In this document: positions 27,965 to 37,882 of the stretch, piece after piece
Layout of the letters: each line of letters opens with the position of its first letter
How positions within the stretch are numbered: the stretch's first letter is position 1
Source: Mycobacterium sp.
Lineage (GTDB): Bacteria > Actinomycetota > Actinomycetes > Mycobacteriales > Mycobacteriaceae
Length of the DNA: 54,247 nt
Assembly (NCBI GenBank): GCA_020438845.1
Contig: JAGQTV010000014.1
Span: forward strand, 1 to 54,247
Reading direction: 5' to 3'
Notes under the pieces: model-generated
Databases searched by the model: none
What the model was told of the DNA's origin: nothing
The model's input: the letters and a program-made list of their open reading frames with translations, nothing else
Translations under genes and position numbers: made by a program

Positions 27965-30900
27965 ATGACACTCACGGCTAGTCGGACCCACGCTCGGTTC
28001 TCCTGGGTGCCTGCGGCGGCGGGCTGGTTCCTCGGCGTTATCGCAACTGCCTCGTTGCTGTCGAGCGTGTCGCCGTTGATCCGGCACATGACGATGGTGC
28101 CGCGGGAATTCATCGACAACTACCTGTTCAACTTCCCCGACACGAGCTTCGCGTGGGCGTTCGCCGTCGCGATCCTCGCCGGTGCTCTTGCGGCGCGCAA
28201 GCGCATCGCCTGGTGGGTTCTGATGGTGAACCTCGGCATTGCCATCGTCTTCGACATCTCCGGGCTGACGAAGCGGGACGGCAGCCACCTCGAGGACATC
28301 GGGGAGTTCGTGGGCTTCGCGTTTCACCTGGTGGCCGTCGTGGTGTTGGTCCTGGGCTACGGGCAGTTCTGGGCCAAGGTGCGCAGCGGTGCGCTGTTCA
28401 AGGCGGCTGGTGTGCTGGTCGCCGGGAACGTAGTCGGAATCCTGTTGGCGTGGGGACTGCTCGAACTGTTTCCCGGGTCGCTGCAGCGCGGGTACCGGCT
28501 GCCTTACGCGATCAACCGGGTCAGCGGTTTCGTCGTCGCGACGCCCGATTTCTTCGCCGGTAAGCCGCATTTCTTCCTCAACGCGCTGTTCGGGCTCTTC
28601 GGGGCGCTGGCGTTGATGGCGGCCGCGGTCGTGCTGTTCCAGTCCCAGCGCGCAGAGAATGCGCTGACCGGTGAGGACGAATCGGCGATCCGCGGCCTGC
28701 TGGCGGTCTACGGCAAGAACGACTCGCTGGGGTATTTCGCCACCCGGCGGGACAAGTCGGTGGTGTTCGCCCCCAACGGACGAGCTGCCGTCACCTACCG
28801 GGTCGAGATCGGTGTCTGCCTGGCCAGCGGTGATCCGGTCGGCGACCCCAGGGCTTGGCCCCAGGCCATCGGTGCATGGCTGCGATTGTGCGAGGAGTAC
28901 GGCTGGGCCCCCGGAGTCATGGGTGCGAGTTCGACCGGCGCTCAGGCCTACCGGGAAGCCGGCCTGACCGCGCTGCAACTGGGTGATGAAGCGATTCTGT
29001 ATCCCGACAAGTTCCATCTTTCCGGGCCGGATATGCGGCCGGTCCGACAGGCGGTGACCCGCGCGCGCCGCGCGGGGTTGACCGTCCGGATGCGCCGCCA
29101 CCGTGATCTGTCTCCCGAGGAAATGGCGCAGGTGATCAAGCACGCCGACGCCTGGCGCGACACCGAGACCGAGCGCGGCTTCTCGATGGCTCTGGGCCGC
29201 CTGGGCGACCCCGCTGACGGGGACTGCCTGCTGGTTGAAGCGGTGCAGGCCGAGGACCCCAACGGGGCTGGCGAGCAGGATGTCGTGGCGATGTTGTCGC
29301 TGGTCCCGTGGGGCGGCAACGGACTGTCGCTGGATTTGATGCGCCGTTCGCGGGAATCCCCCAACGGCACCGTGGAGTTGATGGTCGCCGAATTGCTGCA
29401 GCGGGCCGACACGGTGGGCGTCACCCGGGTCTCGCTGAACTTCGCGATGTTCCGGGCGGCTTTTGAGCAGGGTGCCCAACTCGGCGCCGGCCCGGTGGCG
29501 CGCCTGTGGCGGGCTCTTCTGGTGTTCTTCTCCCGGTGGTGGCAGCTCGAGACGCTGTACCGGTCGAACATGAAATACGAGCCACAGTGGGTGCCGCGGT
29601 TCGCCTGCTATGAGGACACCCGCCTCATCCCCCGGGTTGGCGTGGCCTCGGTTATCGCCGAAGGCTTCCTGGTGCTGCCGTTCTCGCGCCGGAACAAGCA
29701 ACACACCGGTCACCACTCAGCGGTGCCGCACGACATCGCGGCAACTGGCGAATTGCACACCGACGGCAGTGCACCCACCGTGGACCTGGTAACACAGCCG
29801 CTCACCGCGGCTGAGGAAAAACCGCGACCGCCGGAACAGGTCCGGGTACGGATGGCCAAGCTGGAAGCACTCCGGGACAACGGTGTCGACCCCTATCCGG
29901 TGGGACATCAGCCCAGCCACACTGTGGCGCAGGCGTTGGTCGCCAGTGACGACGTGCCGGTGACGGTGGCGGGTCGAGTGCTGCGGACGCGCAACTACGG
30001 TGGGGTGACCTTCGCCCAGCTGCGGGACTGGTCCGGCGACGTGCAGCTGCTGCTGGACCGTTCCGACCTCGATGAGACGGCCCCCGACTTCTCCGACGTC
30101 GACCTCGGCGATCTGGTCGAGGCGACCGGGCACATGGGGTACAGCAAGAACGGCACCCGGTCGGTCCTGGTGCGGCAATGGCGGCTGCTGGGGAAGTGCC
30201 TGCGCCCACTGCCGGATAAGCGCAAGGGCCTCACAGATCCGGAGACCCGGCTGCGGTCCCGCTACCTTGATCTGGCGGTGAACCCCGAGGCGCGCGGCCT
30301 GATCCGGGCCCGCGGCGAGATCCTGCGGTCCATCAGGGAAACCTTGTTCGGCAAGGGCTTCCTCGAGGTCGAGACGCCGATCCTTCAGCAGATCCACGGC
30401 GGCGCGAACGCCAGACCGTTTCGCACCCACATCAACGCCTACGACCTGGACCTCTATCTGCGGATCGCCCCCGAGTTGTATCTGAAGCGGCTCTGTGTCG
30501 GTGGAGTGGAGCGGGTCTTCGAGCTGGGGCGGGCGTTCCGCAACGAGGGTGTGGATTTCAGCCACAACCCCGAATTCACCCTGCTGGAGGCCTACCAGGC
30601 CCACGCGGACTACCGGGTGTGGATCGACGGCTGCCGCGAACTGATCCAGAATGCAGCGGCCGCCGCCAACGGGGAGATGGTGGTGATGCGGCCCGCCGGC
30701 GGCGAGGAACGCGGCGCAGGCCTACAACGGGTCGACATCTCCGGCGAGTGGGCGGTCAAGACTGTCCACGGCGCGGTCTCGGAAGCCCTGGGCGAGTCGG
30801 TCGACCCGGAAACCGGTGTGGGCAGGCTCCGCAGGTTGTGCGACAGCGCGGGGATTGCGTACCTGAGCCAGTGGGATGCGGGCGAACTCGTGCTCGAGCT

Positions 30901-31288
30901 TTACGAGCAGTTGGTGGAGGGCCAAACCGAAGCGCCGACCTTCTACACCGATTTCCCCACGTCGGTGTCGCCATTGACCCGTCCCCACCGCGAGACGCCT
31001 GGCCTCGCCGAGCGATGGGACCTGGTGGCGTGGGGCGTGGAACTGGGCACCGCCTACACCGAGCTCACTGACCCGGTCGAACAGCGGCGCCGCCTTGAGC
31101 AGCAGTCCATGCTCGCCGCTGGTGGAGATCCCGAGGCCATGGAACTCGATGAGGACTTCCTCCAGGCTCTGGAATACGCGATGCCGCCCACCGGCGGGCT
31201 CGGCGTGGGGGTGGATCGCGTGGTCATGCTGATAACCGGACGAAGTATCCGCGAAACGCTACCGTTCCCGCTGGCTAAGCCGCGGTAA
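27965..31288 (+). CDS. lysX: LysX: lysylphosphatidylglycerol synthase fused to lysyl-tRNA synthetase
   Basis: A 1107-residue membrane protein that makes lysyl-tRNA and transfers lysine to phosphatidylglycerol, reducing membrane negative charge. In M. tuberculosis this protects against cationic peptides. Domain order: about seven hydrophobic helices (1-225); a DUF2156/MprF-type GNAT transferase domain (about 230-570); a linker; an OB-fold anticodon domain (from about 660, [15 protein letters not shown]); and the class II core with motif 2 [14 protein letters not shown] (near 858) and motif 3 [13 protein letters not shown] (near 1077). A separate housekeeping lysS is expected elsewhere. Matches Rv1640c. 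Confidence 0.95.
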   Translation: MTLTASRTHARFSWVPAAAGWFLGVIATASLLSSVSPLIRHMTMVPREFIDNYLFNFPDTSFAWAFAVAILAGALAARKRIAWWVLMVNLGIAIVFDISGLTKRDGSHLEDIGEFVGFAFHLVAVVVLVLGYGQFWAKVRSGALFKAAGVLVAGNVVGILLAWGLLELFPGSLQRGYRLPYAINRVSGFVVATPDFFAGKPHFFLNALFGLFGALALMAAAVVLFQSQRAENALTGEDESAIRGLLAVYGKNDSLGYFATRRDKSVVFAPNGRAAVTYRVEIGVCLASGDPVGDPRAWPQAIGAWLRLCEEYGWAPGVMGASSTGAQAYREAGLTALQLGDEAILYPDKFHLSGPDMRPVRQAVTRARRAGLTVRMRRHRDLSPEEMAQVIKHADAWRDTETERGFSMALGRLGDPADGDCLLVEAVQAEDPNGAGEQDVVAMLSLVPWGGNGLSLDLMRRSRESPNGTVELMVAELLQRADTVGVTRVSLNFAMFRAAFEQGAQLGAGPVARLWRALLVFFSRWWQLETLYRSNMKYEPQWVPRFACYEDTRLIPRVGVASVIAEGFLVLPFSRRNKQHTGHHSAVPHDIAATGELHTDGSAPTVDLVTQPLTAAEEKPRPPEQVRVRMAKLEALRDNGVDPYPVGHQPSHTVAQALVASDDVPVTVAGRVLRTRNYGGVTFAQLRDWSGDVQLLLDRSDLDETAPDFSDVDLGDLVEATGHMGYSKNGTRSVLVRQWRLLGKCLRPLPDKRKGLTDPETRLRSRYLDLAVNPEARGLIRARGEILRSIRETLFGKGFLEVETPILQQIHGGANARPFRTHINAYDLDLYLRIAPELYLKRLCVGGVERVFELGRAFRNEGVDFSHNPEFTLLEAYQAHADYRVWIDGCRELIQNAAAAANGEMVVMRPAGGEERGAGLQRVDISGEWAVKTVHGAVSEALGESVDPETGVGRLRRLCDSAGIAYLSQWDAGELVLELYEQLVEGQTEAPTFYTDFPTSVSPLTRPHRETPGLAERWDLVAWGVELGTAYTELTDPVEQRRRLEQQSMLAAGGDPEAMELDEDFLQALEYAMPPTGGLGVGVDRVVMLITGRSIRETLPFPLAKPR

Positions 31289-31358
31289 TCTAGACGTGCG
31301 GGACCCTGACGGGGCCCACGTTCGCATACACAGGAACTTGGGAGAAACCCCGGCCAGG

Positions 31359-32882
31359 ATGGTAGGTGTGACACCGTTGCCGATCACTCGCGAGGATGCA
31401 ACGACGCTCCTTGCCGACCCGATGTGGCCATTCCGCGACCACGTTTCGCTGATGCACGGCTGGGTCCCGATGGCCCTGCAAGTCCTCGCCGCAGCTGCGC
31501 TGGCCTACGCCATCGGATGGCGAACGCGCCGGTGGCGGCTCGTGTGGCTGCCGATCGCAGCCTTGGTCGGGGCGGCGCTCATCGGCGGGACGTATTGGAA
31601 CATCGCCTCCAACGGACTCTCCGGCGAACCGGCCCCACTCCCGCTTTGGATCTGGGTCGGGCTAACCGGCCTCGCGGCGGGCGTCGCGGCCCTGGGCTGG
31701 CGTTCGGCGCACTGGCGGCGTCGTGGCGTTTCGATTCTCGCCGTACCGATGTCCGCGCTATGCGCCGGACTGATGCTCAACCTCTGGGTGGGCTACTTCC
31801 CCACCGTCCAGACCGCATGGGGTCAGCTAACGGGTGGCCCGCTGCCGGGCGAAACCGATCGAGCCACGGTGGCCAAAATGCTTGCAAGCAGATCTGTTCC
31901 GGCTAAGGGCAAGGTGGTCCCCGTCGACATCCCGAGCGACGCGTCGCAGTTCAAGCACCGCGGCGAGTTGGTCTACTTGCCGCCGGCCTATTTCGCTACC
32001 GATCCGCCACCCTCGCTGCCCACCGTCTTGTTGATCGGCGGCCAGTTCAACACCCCCGCCGACTGGATCCGCGCCGGTAACGCCGTCGCCACCATCGACG
32101 AGTTCGCCGCGAAGCACGGTGGCAATGCTCCGGTCTTCATCTTCGCGGACTCCGGTGGCGCGTTCAACAACGACACCGAATGCGTCAACGGCGTGCGAGG
32201 CAACGCCGCCGATCACCTGACCAAAGATGTCAGACCGTACATGGTGGCCAACTTCAACGTCAGTGACGACCCAGATAGCTGGGGGGTCGTCGGCTGGTCC
32301 AGCGGCGGCACCTGTGCGCTCAACCTGACAGTCAAGTATCCGGACCTTTTCACGAAGTTCGTCGACATCGACGGAGACATAGCTCCGAACACCGGGACCA
32401 GGGCACAGACCGTCGAGCGTCTATACGGCGGAAACACCGATGCCTACGCCGAGTGGGATCCGACGACGCTGATCACCGAGAACGGGCCCTACGAGGGCCT
32501 CGCGGGCTGGTTCGCGGTGTCCGTCCCGCCGACGAGCAAGCACATCGAGCCGATCACCGGTGAAGACCTGCCCGAGCCGTCGCCAAACACGAGCGCTGAT
32601 CCGTCGGCCACCAACCCGATGGCGGCGGCGCGGGCGCTCTGCGGACTCGGTGTCCGCAATGGCATCGACTGCGCGATCCTGCCGCAGCCCGGCAAGCACG
32701 ACTGGCCGTTCGCTGCGCGTGCGCTGGCGTCCGCACTGCCCTGGCTGGCCGGGCAGATCGGAACCCCGGAGGTCCAGGAGATCCCGCTGCCCGGCACTTC
32801 GACACAGCCCGAGGGCGTCACCATCGCCGCTGCCGGTGGACAGTACGGCGCTCCGACCCAGCAGCCGCCGCGCGTTCGGTAG
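31359..32882 (+). CDS. membrane-anchored esterase-like protein (antigen-85-type alpha/beta hydrolase)
   Basis: A 507-residue protein corresponding by position to M. tuberculosis Rv1639c. The first 150 residues contain about four hydrophobic segments. The rest is an alpha/beta hydrolase of the esterase D/antigen 85 type with the nucleophile motif GWSSGG (Ser314) and a late KHDWPFAA segment that could carry the catalytic His. The catalytic domain is probably outside the membrane. The last 40 residues are Pro/Thr-rich. The start is uncertain: ATG 31359 or GTG 31368, both near AGG-rich sequence. It follows lysX by about 70 nt, and a functional tie in envelope lipid chemistry is only a guess. Confidence 0.8.
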   Translation: MVGVTPLPITREDATTLLADPMWPFRDHVSLMHGWVPMALQVLAAAALAYAIGWRTRRWRLVWLPIAALVGAALIGGTYWNIASNGLSGEPAPLPLWIWVGLTGLAAGVAALGWRSAHWRRRGVSILAVPMSALCAGLMLNLWVGYFPTVQTAWGQLTGGPLPGETDRATVAKMLASRSVPAKGKVVPVDIPSDASQFKHRGELVYLPPAYFATDPPPSLPTVLLIGGQFNTPADWIRAGNAVATIDEFAAKHGGNAPVFIFADSGGAFNNDTECVNGVRGNAADHLTKDVRPYMVANFNVSDDPDSWGVVGWSSGGTCALNLTVKYPDLFTKFVDIDGDIAPNTGTRAQTVERLYGGNTDAYAEWDPTTLITENGPYEGLAGWFAVSVPPTSKHIEPITGEDLPEPSPNTSADPSATNPMAAARALCGLGVRNGIDCAILPQPGKHDWPFAARALASALPWLAGQIGTPEVQEIPLPGTSTQPEGVTIAAAGGQYGAPTQQPPRVR

Positions 32883-32887
32883 CCCCG

Positions 32888-33313
32888 ATGGACCGCGAGC
32901 ACACCGAGCAGACCGGAAAAACCGAGCGCCCCGACACACCCGAGGCCGCGTTGCAAAGCGCCGATCCCAGCACGCCCGAAGTCCCCGACACCCCCGAAAC
33001 GGCTGCCACGTCGGAAGTCCCTGCAACCCCGGAATCGGAACCCGTTATCGCGTCCCCAACGGTAGCGACTCCCGACCTCGACCCTGGCTACACCGCAGCT
33101 GGCGTTCCAACCCTCGAGGGCGTGCGGGAGAAGATCGAGAAGCGGTACGCCACCGCGTTGGGCGCTGTCGAGTTGGCGGCGGACACGCCGGAAGGGCGCA
33201 CGGTCGCTGAACAATATGACGCCCGAGCGAAGGCGGCCGCGGCAAAGCTCGACGAGATTCGCGCTGCAATGCAGGATCCGGGGCACGATTCGGGGCACAT
33301 GCCGCCGGACTGA
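32888..33313 (+). CDS. small acidic Pro/Thr/Glu-rich conserved protein
   Basis: 141 residues. The N-terminal half is a low-complexity, negatively charged stretch rich in TPE/PDTPE units and probably disordered. The C-terminal half (VREKIEKRYATALGAVELA... AKAAAAKLDEIRAAMQ) is a predicted pair of helices. It starts 5 nt after the esterase stop and ends 3 nt before the convergent uvrA stop. A short conserved hypothetical (Rv1638A) occupies this place in M. tuberculosis, which supports the gene being real. No function recognised. Confidence 0.7.
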   Translation: MDREHTEQTGKTERPDTPEAALQSADPSTPEVPDTPETAATSEVPATPESEPVIASPTVATPDLDPGYTAAGVPTLEGVREKIEKRYATALGAVELAADTPEGRTVAEQYDARAKAAAAKLDEIRAAMQDPGHDSGHMPPD

Positions 33314-33316
33314 ACG

Positions 33317-36214
33317 TCAGGCGCTGGCTTTTCGCCGGCGGGGTGAGCGTTTCGGAGCCGGCGGTTCGAGCAGTTCAGCCAGGAATTGTCCGGTGTAGCT
33401 GCCCGGATTCGCCGCCACGTCCTCCGGAGTGCCCTGGGCCACGACCGTGCCACCACCGGACCCGCCTTCGGGACCCATGTCGACGATCCAGTCGGAGGTC
33501 TTGATGACGTCGAGGTTGTGTTCGATCACGATCACCGAATTACCCTTGTCGACAAGGCCGTTGATGACTTTGAGGAGCTTTCGGATGTCCTCGAAGTGCA
33601 AACCGGTGGTGGGCTCATCGAGGATGTAGACCGTGCGGCCGGTGGAACGCTTCTGCAATTCGGCGGCCAACTTGACCCGCTGAGCCTCGCCGCCGGACAG
33701 GGTTGGGGCGGGCTGGCCGAGGCGCACGTAGCCAAGTCCGACATCGACCAGGGTCTTGAGGTACCGGTGGATGGAACTGATGGGCTCGAAGAACTCGGCG
33801 GCGTCCTCGATGGACATGTCGAGCACCTCGGAGATGGTCCTGCCCTTGTAGTGCACCTCAAGGGTCTCGCGGTTGTAGCGGGCACCCTGACACACTTCGC
33901 ACGGAACGTAGACGTCGGGCAGAAAGTTCATCTCGATCTTGATGGTGCCGTCGCCCGAACACGCTTCGCAGCGGCCGCCTTTGACGTTGAACGAGAACCG
34001 GCCTGGCTGATAGCCCCGCACCTTCGCCTCGGTAGTGGCAGCGAACAGCGAGCGGATCTTGTCGAAAACCCCGGTGTAGGTGGCCGGATTTGACCTCGGC
34101 GTGCGGCCGATCGGCGACTGATCGACCCGGACGAGTTTGTCGACGTGGTCCAGACCATTGATCCGGGTGTGCCGGCCCGGAACCTGCCGGGCCCCATTGA
34201 GTTTGTTGGCCAAAACGGCGGCGAGGATGTCGTTGACGAGAGTGGACTTGCCGGAGCCGGAAACCCCGGTGACCGCGGTCAGCACACCGAGTGGAAAGGC
34301 CACGTCGATCTCGCGCAGGTTGTGCTCCCGCGCGCCAACCACGGTCAGCTGTCGCTTGCGGTCCACCGGCCGGCGCATCGCCGGAACGTCGATGGTCTGC
34401 TTGCCGGAAAGGTATGCGCCGGTGAGCGAGTTCGGGTTGGCCAGCAGATCGGCGTAGGGCCCGCTGTGGACGACTCGACCGCCGTGCTCGCCGGCGGCGG
34501 GACCGATGTCGACGATCCAGTCGGCATGCGCGATGGTGTCTTCGTCGTGCTCGACGACGATCAGCGTGTTGCCGAGATCTCTCAGCCGGGTGAGGGTGTC
34601 GATGAGGCGACGGTTGTCTCGCTGGTGCAGACCGATGGACGGTTCATCGAGGACGTAGAGCACGCCGACCAGGCCGGAACCGATCTGGGTGGCCAGGCGA
34701 ATGCGTTGCGCTTCGCCGCCGGATAGGGTGCCGGCCGCCCGGTCCAGCGACAGGTAGTCCAGGCCGACGTCGAGCAGGAAACCGAGCCTGGACTGGACTT
34801 CCTTGAGCACCTGGCCCGCGATTGCGGCTTCGCGGGTGCCGAGCGTGAGTTCGTTGAGGAACTCCGAGCAGTCGGCGATCGACAGTGCGCAGACCTCAGC
34901 GATGGACTTCTTGCCGCGCTCCCCCGCCGCCAGGGTGACGGCCAGAATCTCCGGCTTGAGCCGTGTCCCGTCGCACTCGGGGCAGGGCACGTCGCGCATG
35001 AAGCCTTCGTAGCGCTCCTTCATCAACTCGGAGTCGGTCTGATCCATACGGCGCTGCAGGAAGGCCATGACGCCTTCGAAGTCGGCGTAGTAGGACCGGG
35101 TGCGGCCATAGCGGTTGCGGTAGCGCACGTGCACCTGCTGGTCGCAGCCCTCCAGAATCGCCTTGCGCGCCTTGGCTGGAAGTTTGCGCCAGGGGGTGTC
35201 GACGTCGAATCCCATCGCCTCCCCCAGACCGGCCAGCATCCGGGTGAAGTACTCCGCGCTCTGGCCCATCGCCCACGGCGCTACCGCTCCTTGCGCGAGT
35301 GTCAACTCGGGGTCGGGGACCACCAGGTCGGGGTCAACCTCCTTGCGGATGCCCAAGCCGCTGCACTCCGGGCAGGCGCCGTAGGGCGAGTTGAACGAGA
35401 ACGACCGCGGCTCGAGGTCATCCACTGCCAGCGGGTGTCCGTTCGGGCAAGCCAGCTTCTCGGAGAACCGCTGTTCGCGATGGGGGTCGTGCTCGTCGCG
35501 ATCGACGAAGTCGAGCACCACGATGCCATCGGCCAGGCCCAGTGCGGTTTCCACCGAATCGGTGAGCCGCTGTTTGGCGCTGGACTTGACCGTCAGTCGG
35601 TCGACCACCACCTCGATGTCGTGCTTCTCTTGTTTCTTCAGCTTCGGCGGGTCGGTCAGCGGATGCACCACGCCGTCGACCCGGACCCGGCTGTAGCCCT
35701 GCGTGTTCAGCTTGTCGAAAAGGTCGACGAACTCGCCTTTCCGGGTGCGCACCACCGGTGCGAGCACTTGGAAGCGGGTCCCTTCCGGCATGGCCAGCAC
35801 CTGGTCGACGATCTGCTGCGGGGTCTGGCGCGCGATGTGCTCGCCGCAGACCGGGCAGTGCGGGGTGCCGGCCCGGGCATAGAGCAGGCGCAGATAGTCG
35901 TACACCTCGGTGATGGTGCCGACGGTCGATCGGGGGTTGCGGTTGGTGGACTTCTGGTCGATCGAGACCGCCGGTGAGAGCCCTTCGATGAAGTCGACGT
36001 CGGGCTTGTCCATCTGGCCGAGGAACTGCCGGGCGTATGCGCTCAGCGACTCGACATAGCGCCGCTGACCCTCGGCGAAGATAGTGTCGAAGGCCAGTGA
36101 CGACTTGCCCGACCCCGACAGGCCGGTGAACACGATCAGGCTGTCACGTGGCAGGTCGAGGTCGACGCTGCGGAGGTTGTGTTCGCGCGCGCCCTTGACG
36201 ATCAGCCGGTCCAC
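33317..36214 (-). CDS. uvrA: excinuclease ABC subunit A
   Basis: DNA-damage-recognition ATPase of nucleotide excision repair, acting as a dimer with UvrB. The 965-residue protein has two ABC cassettes (Walker [11 protein letters not shown] near the start and GVSGSGKST past the middle), two LSGGEAQR signatures, and zinc fingers including CPVCGEH and the C-x2-C-x20-C-x2-C module around CEACSGDG...CEVCQG. The GTG start at 36214 gives (M)[13 protein letters not shown], matching the M. tuberculosis protein. A -10 TAGCAT ends 7 nt before that G, so the mRNA may be leaderless. Confidence 0.97.
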   Translation of the reverse strand: MDRLIVKGAREHNLRSVDLDLPRDSLIVFTGLSGSGKSSLAFDTIFAEGQRRYVESLSAYARQFLGQMDKPDVDFIEGLSPAVSIDQKSTNRNPRSTVGTITEVYDYLRLLYARAGTPHCPVCGEHIARQTPQQIVDQVLAMPEGTRFQVLAPVVRTRKGEFVDLFDKLNTQGYSRVRVDGVVHPLTDPPKLKKQEKHDIEVVVDRLTVKSSAKQRLTDSVETALGLADGIVVLDFVDRDEHDPHREQRFSEKLACPNGHPLAVDDLEPRSFSFNSPYGACPECSGLGIRKEVDPDLVVPDPELTLAQGAVAPWAMGQSAEYFTRMLAGLGEAMGFDVDTPWRKLPAKARKAILEGCDQQVHVRYRNRYGRTRSYYADFEGVMAFLQRRMDQTDSELMKERYEGFMRDVPCPECDGTRLKPEILAVTLAAGERGKKSIAEVCALSIADCSEFLNELTLGTREAAIAGQVLKEVQSRLGFLLDVGLDYLSLDRAAGTLSGGEAQRIRLATQIGSGLVGVLYVLDEPSIGLHQRDNRRLIDTLTRLRDLGNTLIVVEHDEDTIAHADWIVDIGPAAGEHGGRVVHSGPYADLLANPNSLTGAYLSGKQTIDVPAMRRPVDRKRQLTVVGAREHNLREIDVAFPLGVLTAVTGVSGSGKSTLVNDILAAVLANKLNGARQVPGRHTRINGLDHVDKLVRVDQSPIGRTPRSNPATYTGVFDKIRSLFAATTEAKVRGYQPGRFSFNVKGGRCEACSGDGTIKIEMNFLPDVYVPCEVCQGARYNRETLEVHYKGRTISEVLDMSIEDAAEFFEPISSIHRYLKTLVDVGLGYVRLGQPAPTLSGGEAQRVKLAAELQKRSTGRTVYILDEPTTGLHFEDIRKLLKVINGLVDKGNSVIVIEHNLDVIKTSDWIVDMGPEGGSGGGTVVAQGTPEDVAANPGSYTGQFLAELLEPPAPKRSPRRRKASA

Positions 36215-36220
36215 GCGCCC

Positions 36221-36243
36221 ATGCTATGTGCCGTGGCCGACGA
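36221..36243 (-). promoter_or_regulatory. PafBC-type DNA-damage promoter of uvrA (weak match)
   Basis: Minus strand: TCGTCGGCC (36243-36235), 8 nt, then TAGCAT (36226-36221). The mycobacterial RecA/LexA-independent damage promoter is TTGTCRGTG-N8-TANNNT. Six of nine upstream bases match, including the core GTCGG, with exact spacing. Transcription would start at 36214, the first base of the GTG. Confidence 0.5.
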
Positions 36244-36274
36244 CCCGAATCGCGGACAGCAGTACGGTGAGTTC

Positions 36275-36952
36275 ATGACTGTCGTCGACGACAACTACAC
36301 AGGTCACGTCGAAACCCGGACCGCCGCCCGGCGCACCCTGCCCGGGGCGACCATCATCAAGATGTCGGTCGGCCCGATGGACAACAACACCTACCTGGTG
36401 ACGTGCGCGAAAACCGGCGAATCTCTGCTCATCGACGCGGCCAACGACCCCGAACTGCTGGTCGAGTTGGTCGGCGAACACGCCCCGAAACTCGCCTTGA
36501 TCCTCACCACCCACCAGCACTTCGACCACTGGCAGGCCCTGGAGGCGGTGGCCGAGGCCACCGGCGCCCCCACTGCTGTGCACCAACTCGACGCCGACGC
36601 CCTGCCGGTCCTCCCGAACCGCTTCCTGGCCGGCGGGGACGTCATCGTGATCGGTGAGCTGGATTTCGACGTCGTCCACCTGCGCGGCCACACGCCCGGC
36701 TCGGTGGCGCTGGCGTTACGGCCGTCCGGGGAACGCAAAGCCGTCCACCTGTTCACCGGAGACTGCCTGTTCCCGGGCGGGGTCGGCAAGACCTGGGAGC
36801 CCGGCGCGTTCGAGGAACTGCTCGGCGACGTCACCAGCCAGATCTTCGGGGTCTACGCCGACGACACCGTCGTCTATCCCGGTCACGGCGACGACACCAC
36901 GCTGGGGGCGGAGCGTCCGCATCTGCAGGAGTGGCGCGAGCGCGGTTGGTGA
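36275..36952 (+). CDS. metallo-beta-lactamase-fold hydrolase
   Basis: A 225-residue zinc hydrolase like M. tuberculosis Rv1637c, of the glyoxalase II-type subgroup. Metal ligands are visible: HQHFDH (His80, His82, Asp84, His85), RGHTPGS, FTGDCLF and YPGHGD. Substrate unknown; thioester or sulfur-compound hydrolysis is typical of the family. ATG 36275 is chosen, but ATG 36221 would add 18 residues and overlap the uvrA promoter. The last 198 bases are duplicated about 0.67 kb downstream. Confidence 0.88.
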   Translation: MTVVDDNYTGHVETRTAARRTLPGATIIKMSVGPMDNNTYLVTCAKTGESLLIDAANDPELLVELVGEHAPKLALILTTHQHFDHWQALEAVAEATGAPTAVHQLDADALPVLPNRFLAGGDVIVIGELDFDVVHLRGHTPGSVALALRPSGERKAVHLFTGDCLFPGGVGKTWEPGAFEELLGDVTSQIFGVYADDTVVYPGHGDDTTLGAERPHLQEWRERGW

Positions 36953-36954
36953 TT
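36757..36954. repeat. 3' end of hydrolase gene, copy 1 of a 198-bp direct repeat
   Basis: Identical to 37425-37622 except for four substitutions (about 98% identity), running from CGGAGACTGCC to just past the stop codon. The two copies are 668 bp apart in the same orientation. Homology then continues a few bases (AGGGGGC) after a 1-nt gap. Confidence 0.95.
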
Positions 36955-37124
36955 AGGGGGCACGACTGGCGTGACCAGCGAGTCGCTATGTGCGTACCAC
37001 TCACCCAGCAGCACCCGGAGGCACTAGCGCCGAATCCTTTCGTCAGTCAGAATTGCCGGAGTACAAGGACAAACCATCGCAGCGGATCAGTTGATCGGAT
37101 GATCTGCAATTCCGAGGGGGCGGC
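36955..37124. other. spacer with no recognised gene
   Basis: About 170 bp of lower-GC sequence between the hydrolase stop and the next small gene. It has several GATC-containing near-repeats (around 37085-37105) but no promoter or RNA structure that I can support. Confidence 0.4.
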
Positions 37125-37355
37125 GTGAACCTAAAGACTGCAGGCCTCTGGGCCGCTGCCGTTGCGGTCGCTGCAAGCGTCACGGTCGGGCTGACCCACC
37201 CGGCAGTTGCACGGGATAGGGAGCATGGCCACCATGTCGGGCCGAGCCATCCCGGGCGTTCCAAACCGCCCAAATTCACTCCCATCGTCCCAGCCGACAA
37301 ACCCAAATTCACCCCGATCGCCCCAGCCAATCCGCGCGTCGATGGGCAGAGTTGA
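37125..37355 (+). CDS. small secreted His/Pro-rich protein
   Basis: A 76-residue protein with a clear signal peptide (MNLKTAGLWAAAVAVAASVTV..., cleavage near AVA|RD). The mature part is about 45 residues: HGHHVGPSHPGRSKPP followed by two copies of PKFTPI(V/A)PA. GTG start with GAGGGGG 4-5 nt upstream. It lies between the two copies of the hydrolase 3' repeat, so it belongs to the inserted segment. The HGHH cluster could bind metal, which would suit the metal-efflux genes downstream, but that is speculation. No family recognised. Confidence 0.6.
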   Translation: MNLKTAGLWAAAVAVAASVTVGLTHPAVARDREHGHHVGPSHPGRSKPPKFTPIVPADKPKFTPIAPANPRVDGQS

Positions 37356-37424
37356 GCAACGACTGCCACATCGTCCGACGCGATAGCGACTGATGTCGTT
37401 CCAGGTTTTGATCCAGCCGATCAG

Positions 37425-37622
37425 CGGAGACTGCCTGTTCCCGGGCGGGATCGGCAAGACCTGGGAGCCCGGCGCGTTCGAGGAACTGCTCGGCGACGTC
37501 ACCAGCCAGATCTTCGGGGTCTACGCCGGCGACACCGTCGTCTATCCCGGTCACGGCGACGACTCCACGCTGGGCGCGGAGCGTCCGCATCTGCAGGAGT
37601 GGCGCGAGCGCGGTTGGTGATA
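37425..37622 (+). pseudogene. orphan 3' fragment of the metallo-hydrolase gene (copy 2)
   Basis: Encodes the last 65 residues or so of the hydrolase ([16 protein letters not shown] to the stop) in the correct frame. An ATG at 37393 gives a 75-residue open frame, but the HxHxDH metal site is missing. Of the four differences from the parent, three change an amino acid (V to I, D to G, T to S), consistent with loss of constraint. No ribosome site precedes the ATG. Probably not a functional gene. Confidence 0.85.
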
Positions 37623-37857
37623 GGGGGCTGGCCCCGTCGAGGTTGCCCCCGGAACTGCCGCAGGACCCGCCTCCCCCGCCCCCGGCGCAACCGCCACCGC
37701 CGTGGCCGGAGCCGCCACCGGTTTTCCCGGATGCCGGGTCATCAAGCGCTTTATTGAGACACCCGATTGGGGCCCAGCGGTTCTCACCTGCACGGTTTTG
37801 ACGGTTCAGCCGGTGAATATCGGGCGACCGGCTATCGCTGGCCGTCAGTTCCAGGGA
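37623..37857. other. Pro-codon-rich / G-rich stretch, possibly a gene remnant
   Basis: From about 37629 to 37750 one plus-strand frame reads a dense proline tract (LPPELPQDPPPPPPAQPPPP) like the linkers of secreted mycobacterial proteins, but no start codon or ribosome site precedes it and it stops soon after. The complementary strand has runs GGGGGCGGGGGAGGCGGG that could form a G-quadruplex. Another frame ends in a foldable-looking segment (VIKRFIETPDWGPAVLTCTV). Most likely debris of an exported protein. Confidence 0.4.
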
Positions 37858-37882
37858 TAGTATCTGCTTATGTATGCAGATA
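37858..37882 (+). promoter_or_regulatory. leaderless promoter and operator of the arsR-type gene
   Basis: TAGTAT (37858-37863) is a good -10 whose start point, 7 nt on, is the A of the ATG at 37870. TATCTGC-N8-GCAGATA (37861-37882) is a perfect 7-bp inverted repeat spanning the -10 end, start point and first codons. This is the layout of an ArsR/SmtB autorepressor site. No -35 was found. Confidence 0.7.

Noticed and set aside
27914-29716. Minus-strand open frame of 600 codons opposite lysX
   Set aside because: Antisense shadow of a high-GC gene; Arg/Gln/His-rich composition, no domain, and lysX is clearly real.
36757-37622. Insertion sequence or composite transposon
   Set aside because: The repeats are fragments of a hydrolase gene; no transposase, terminal inverted repeats or target duplication found.
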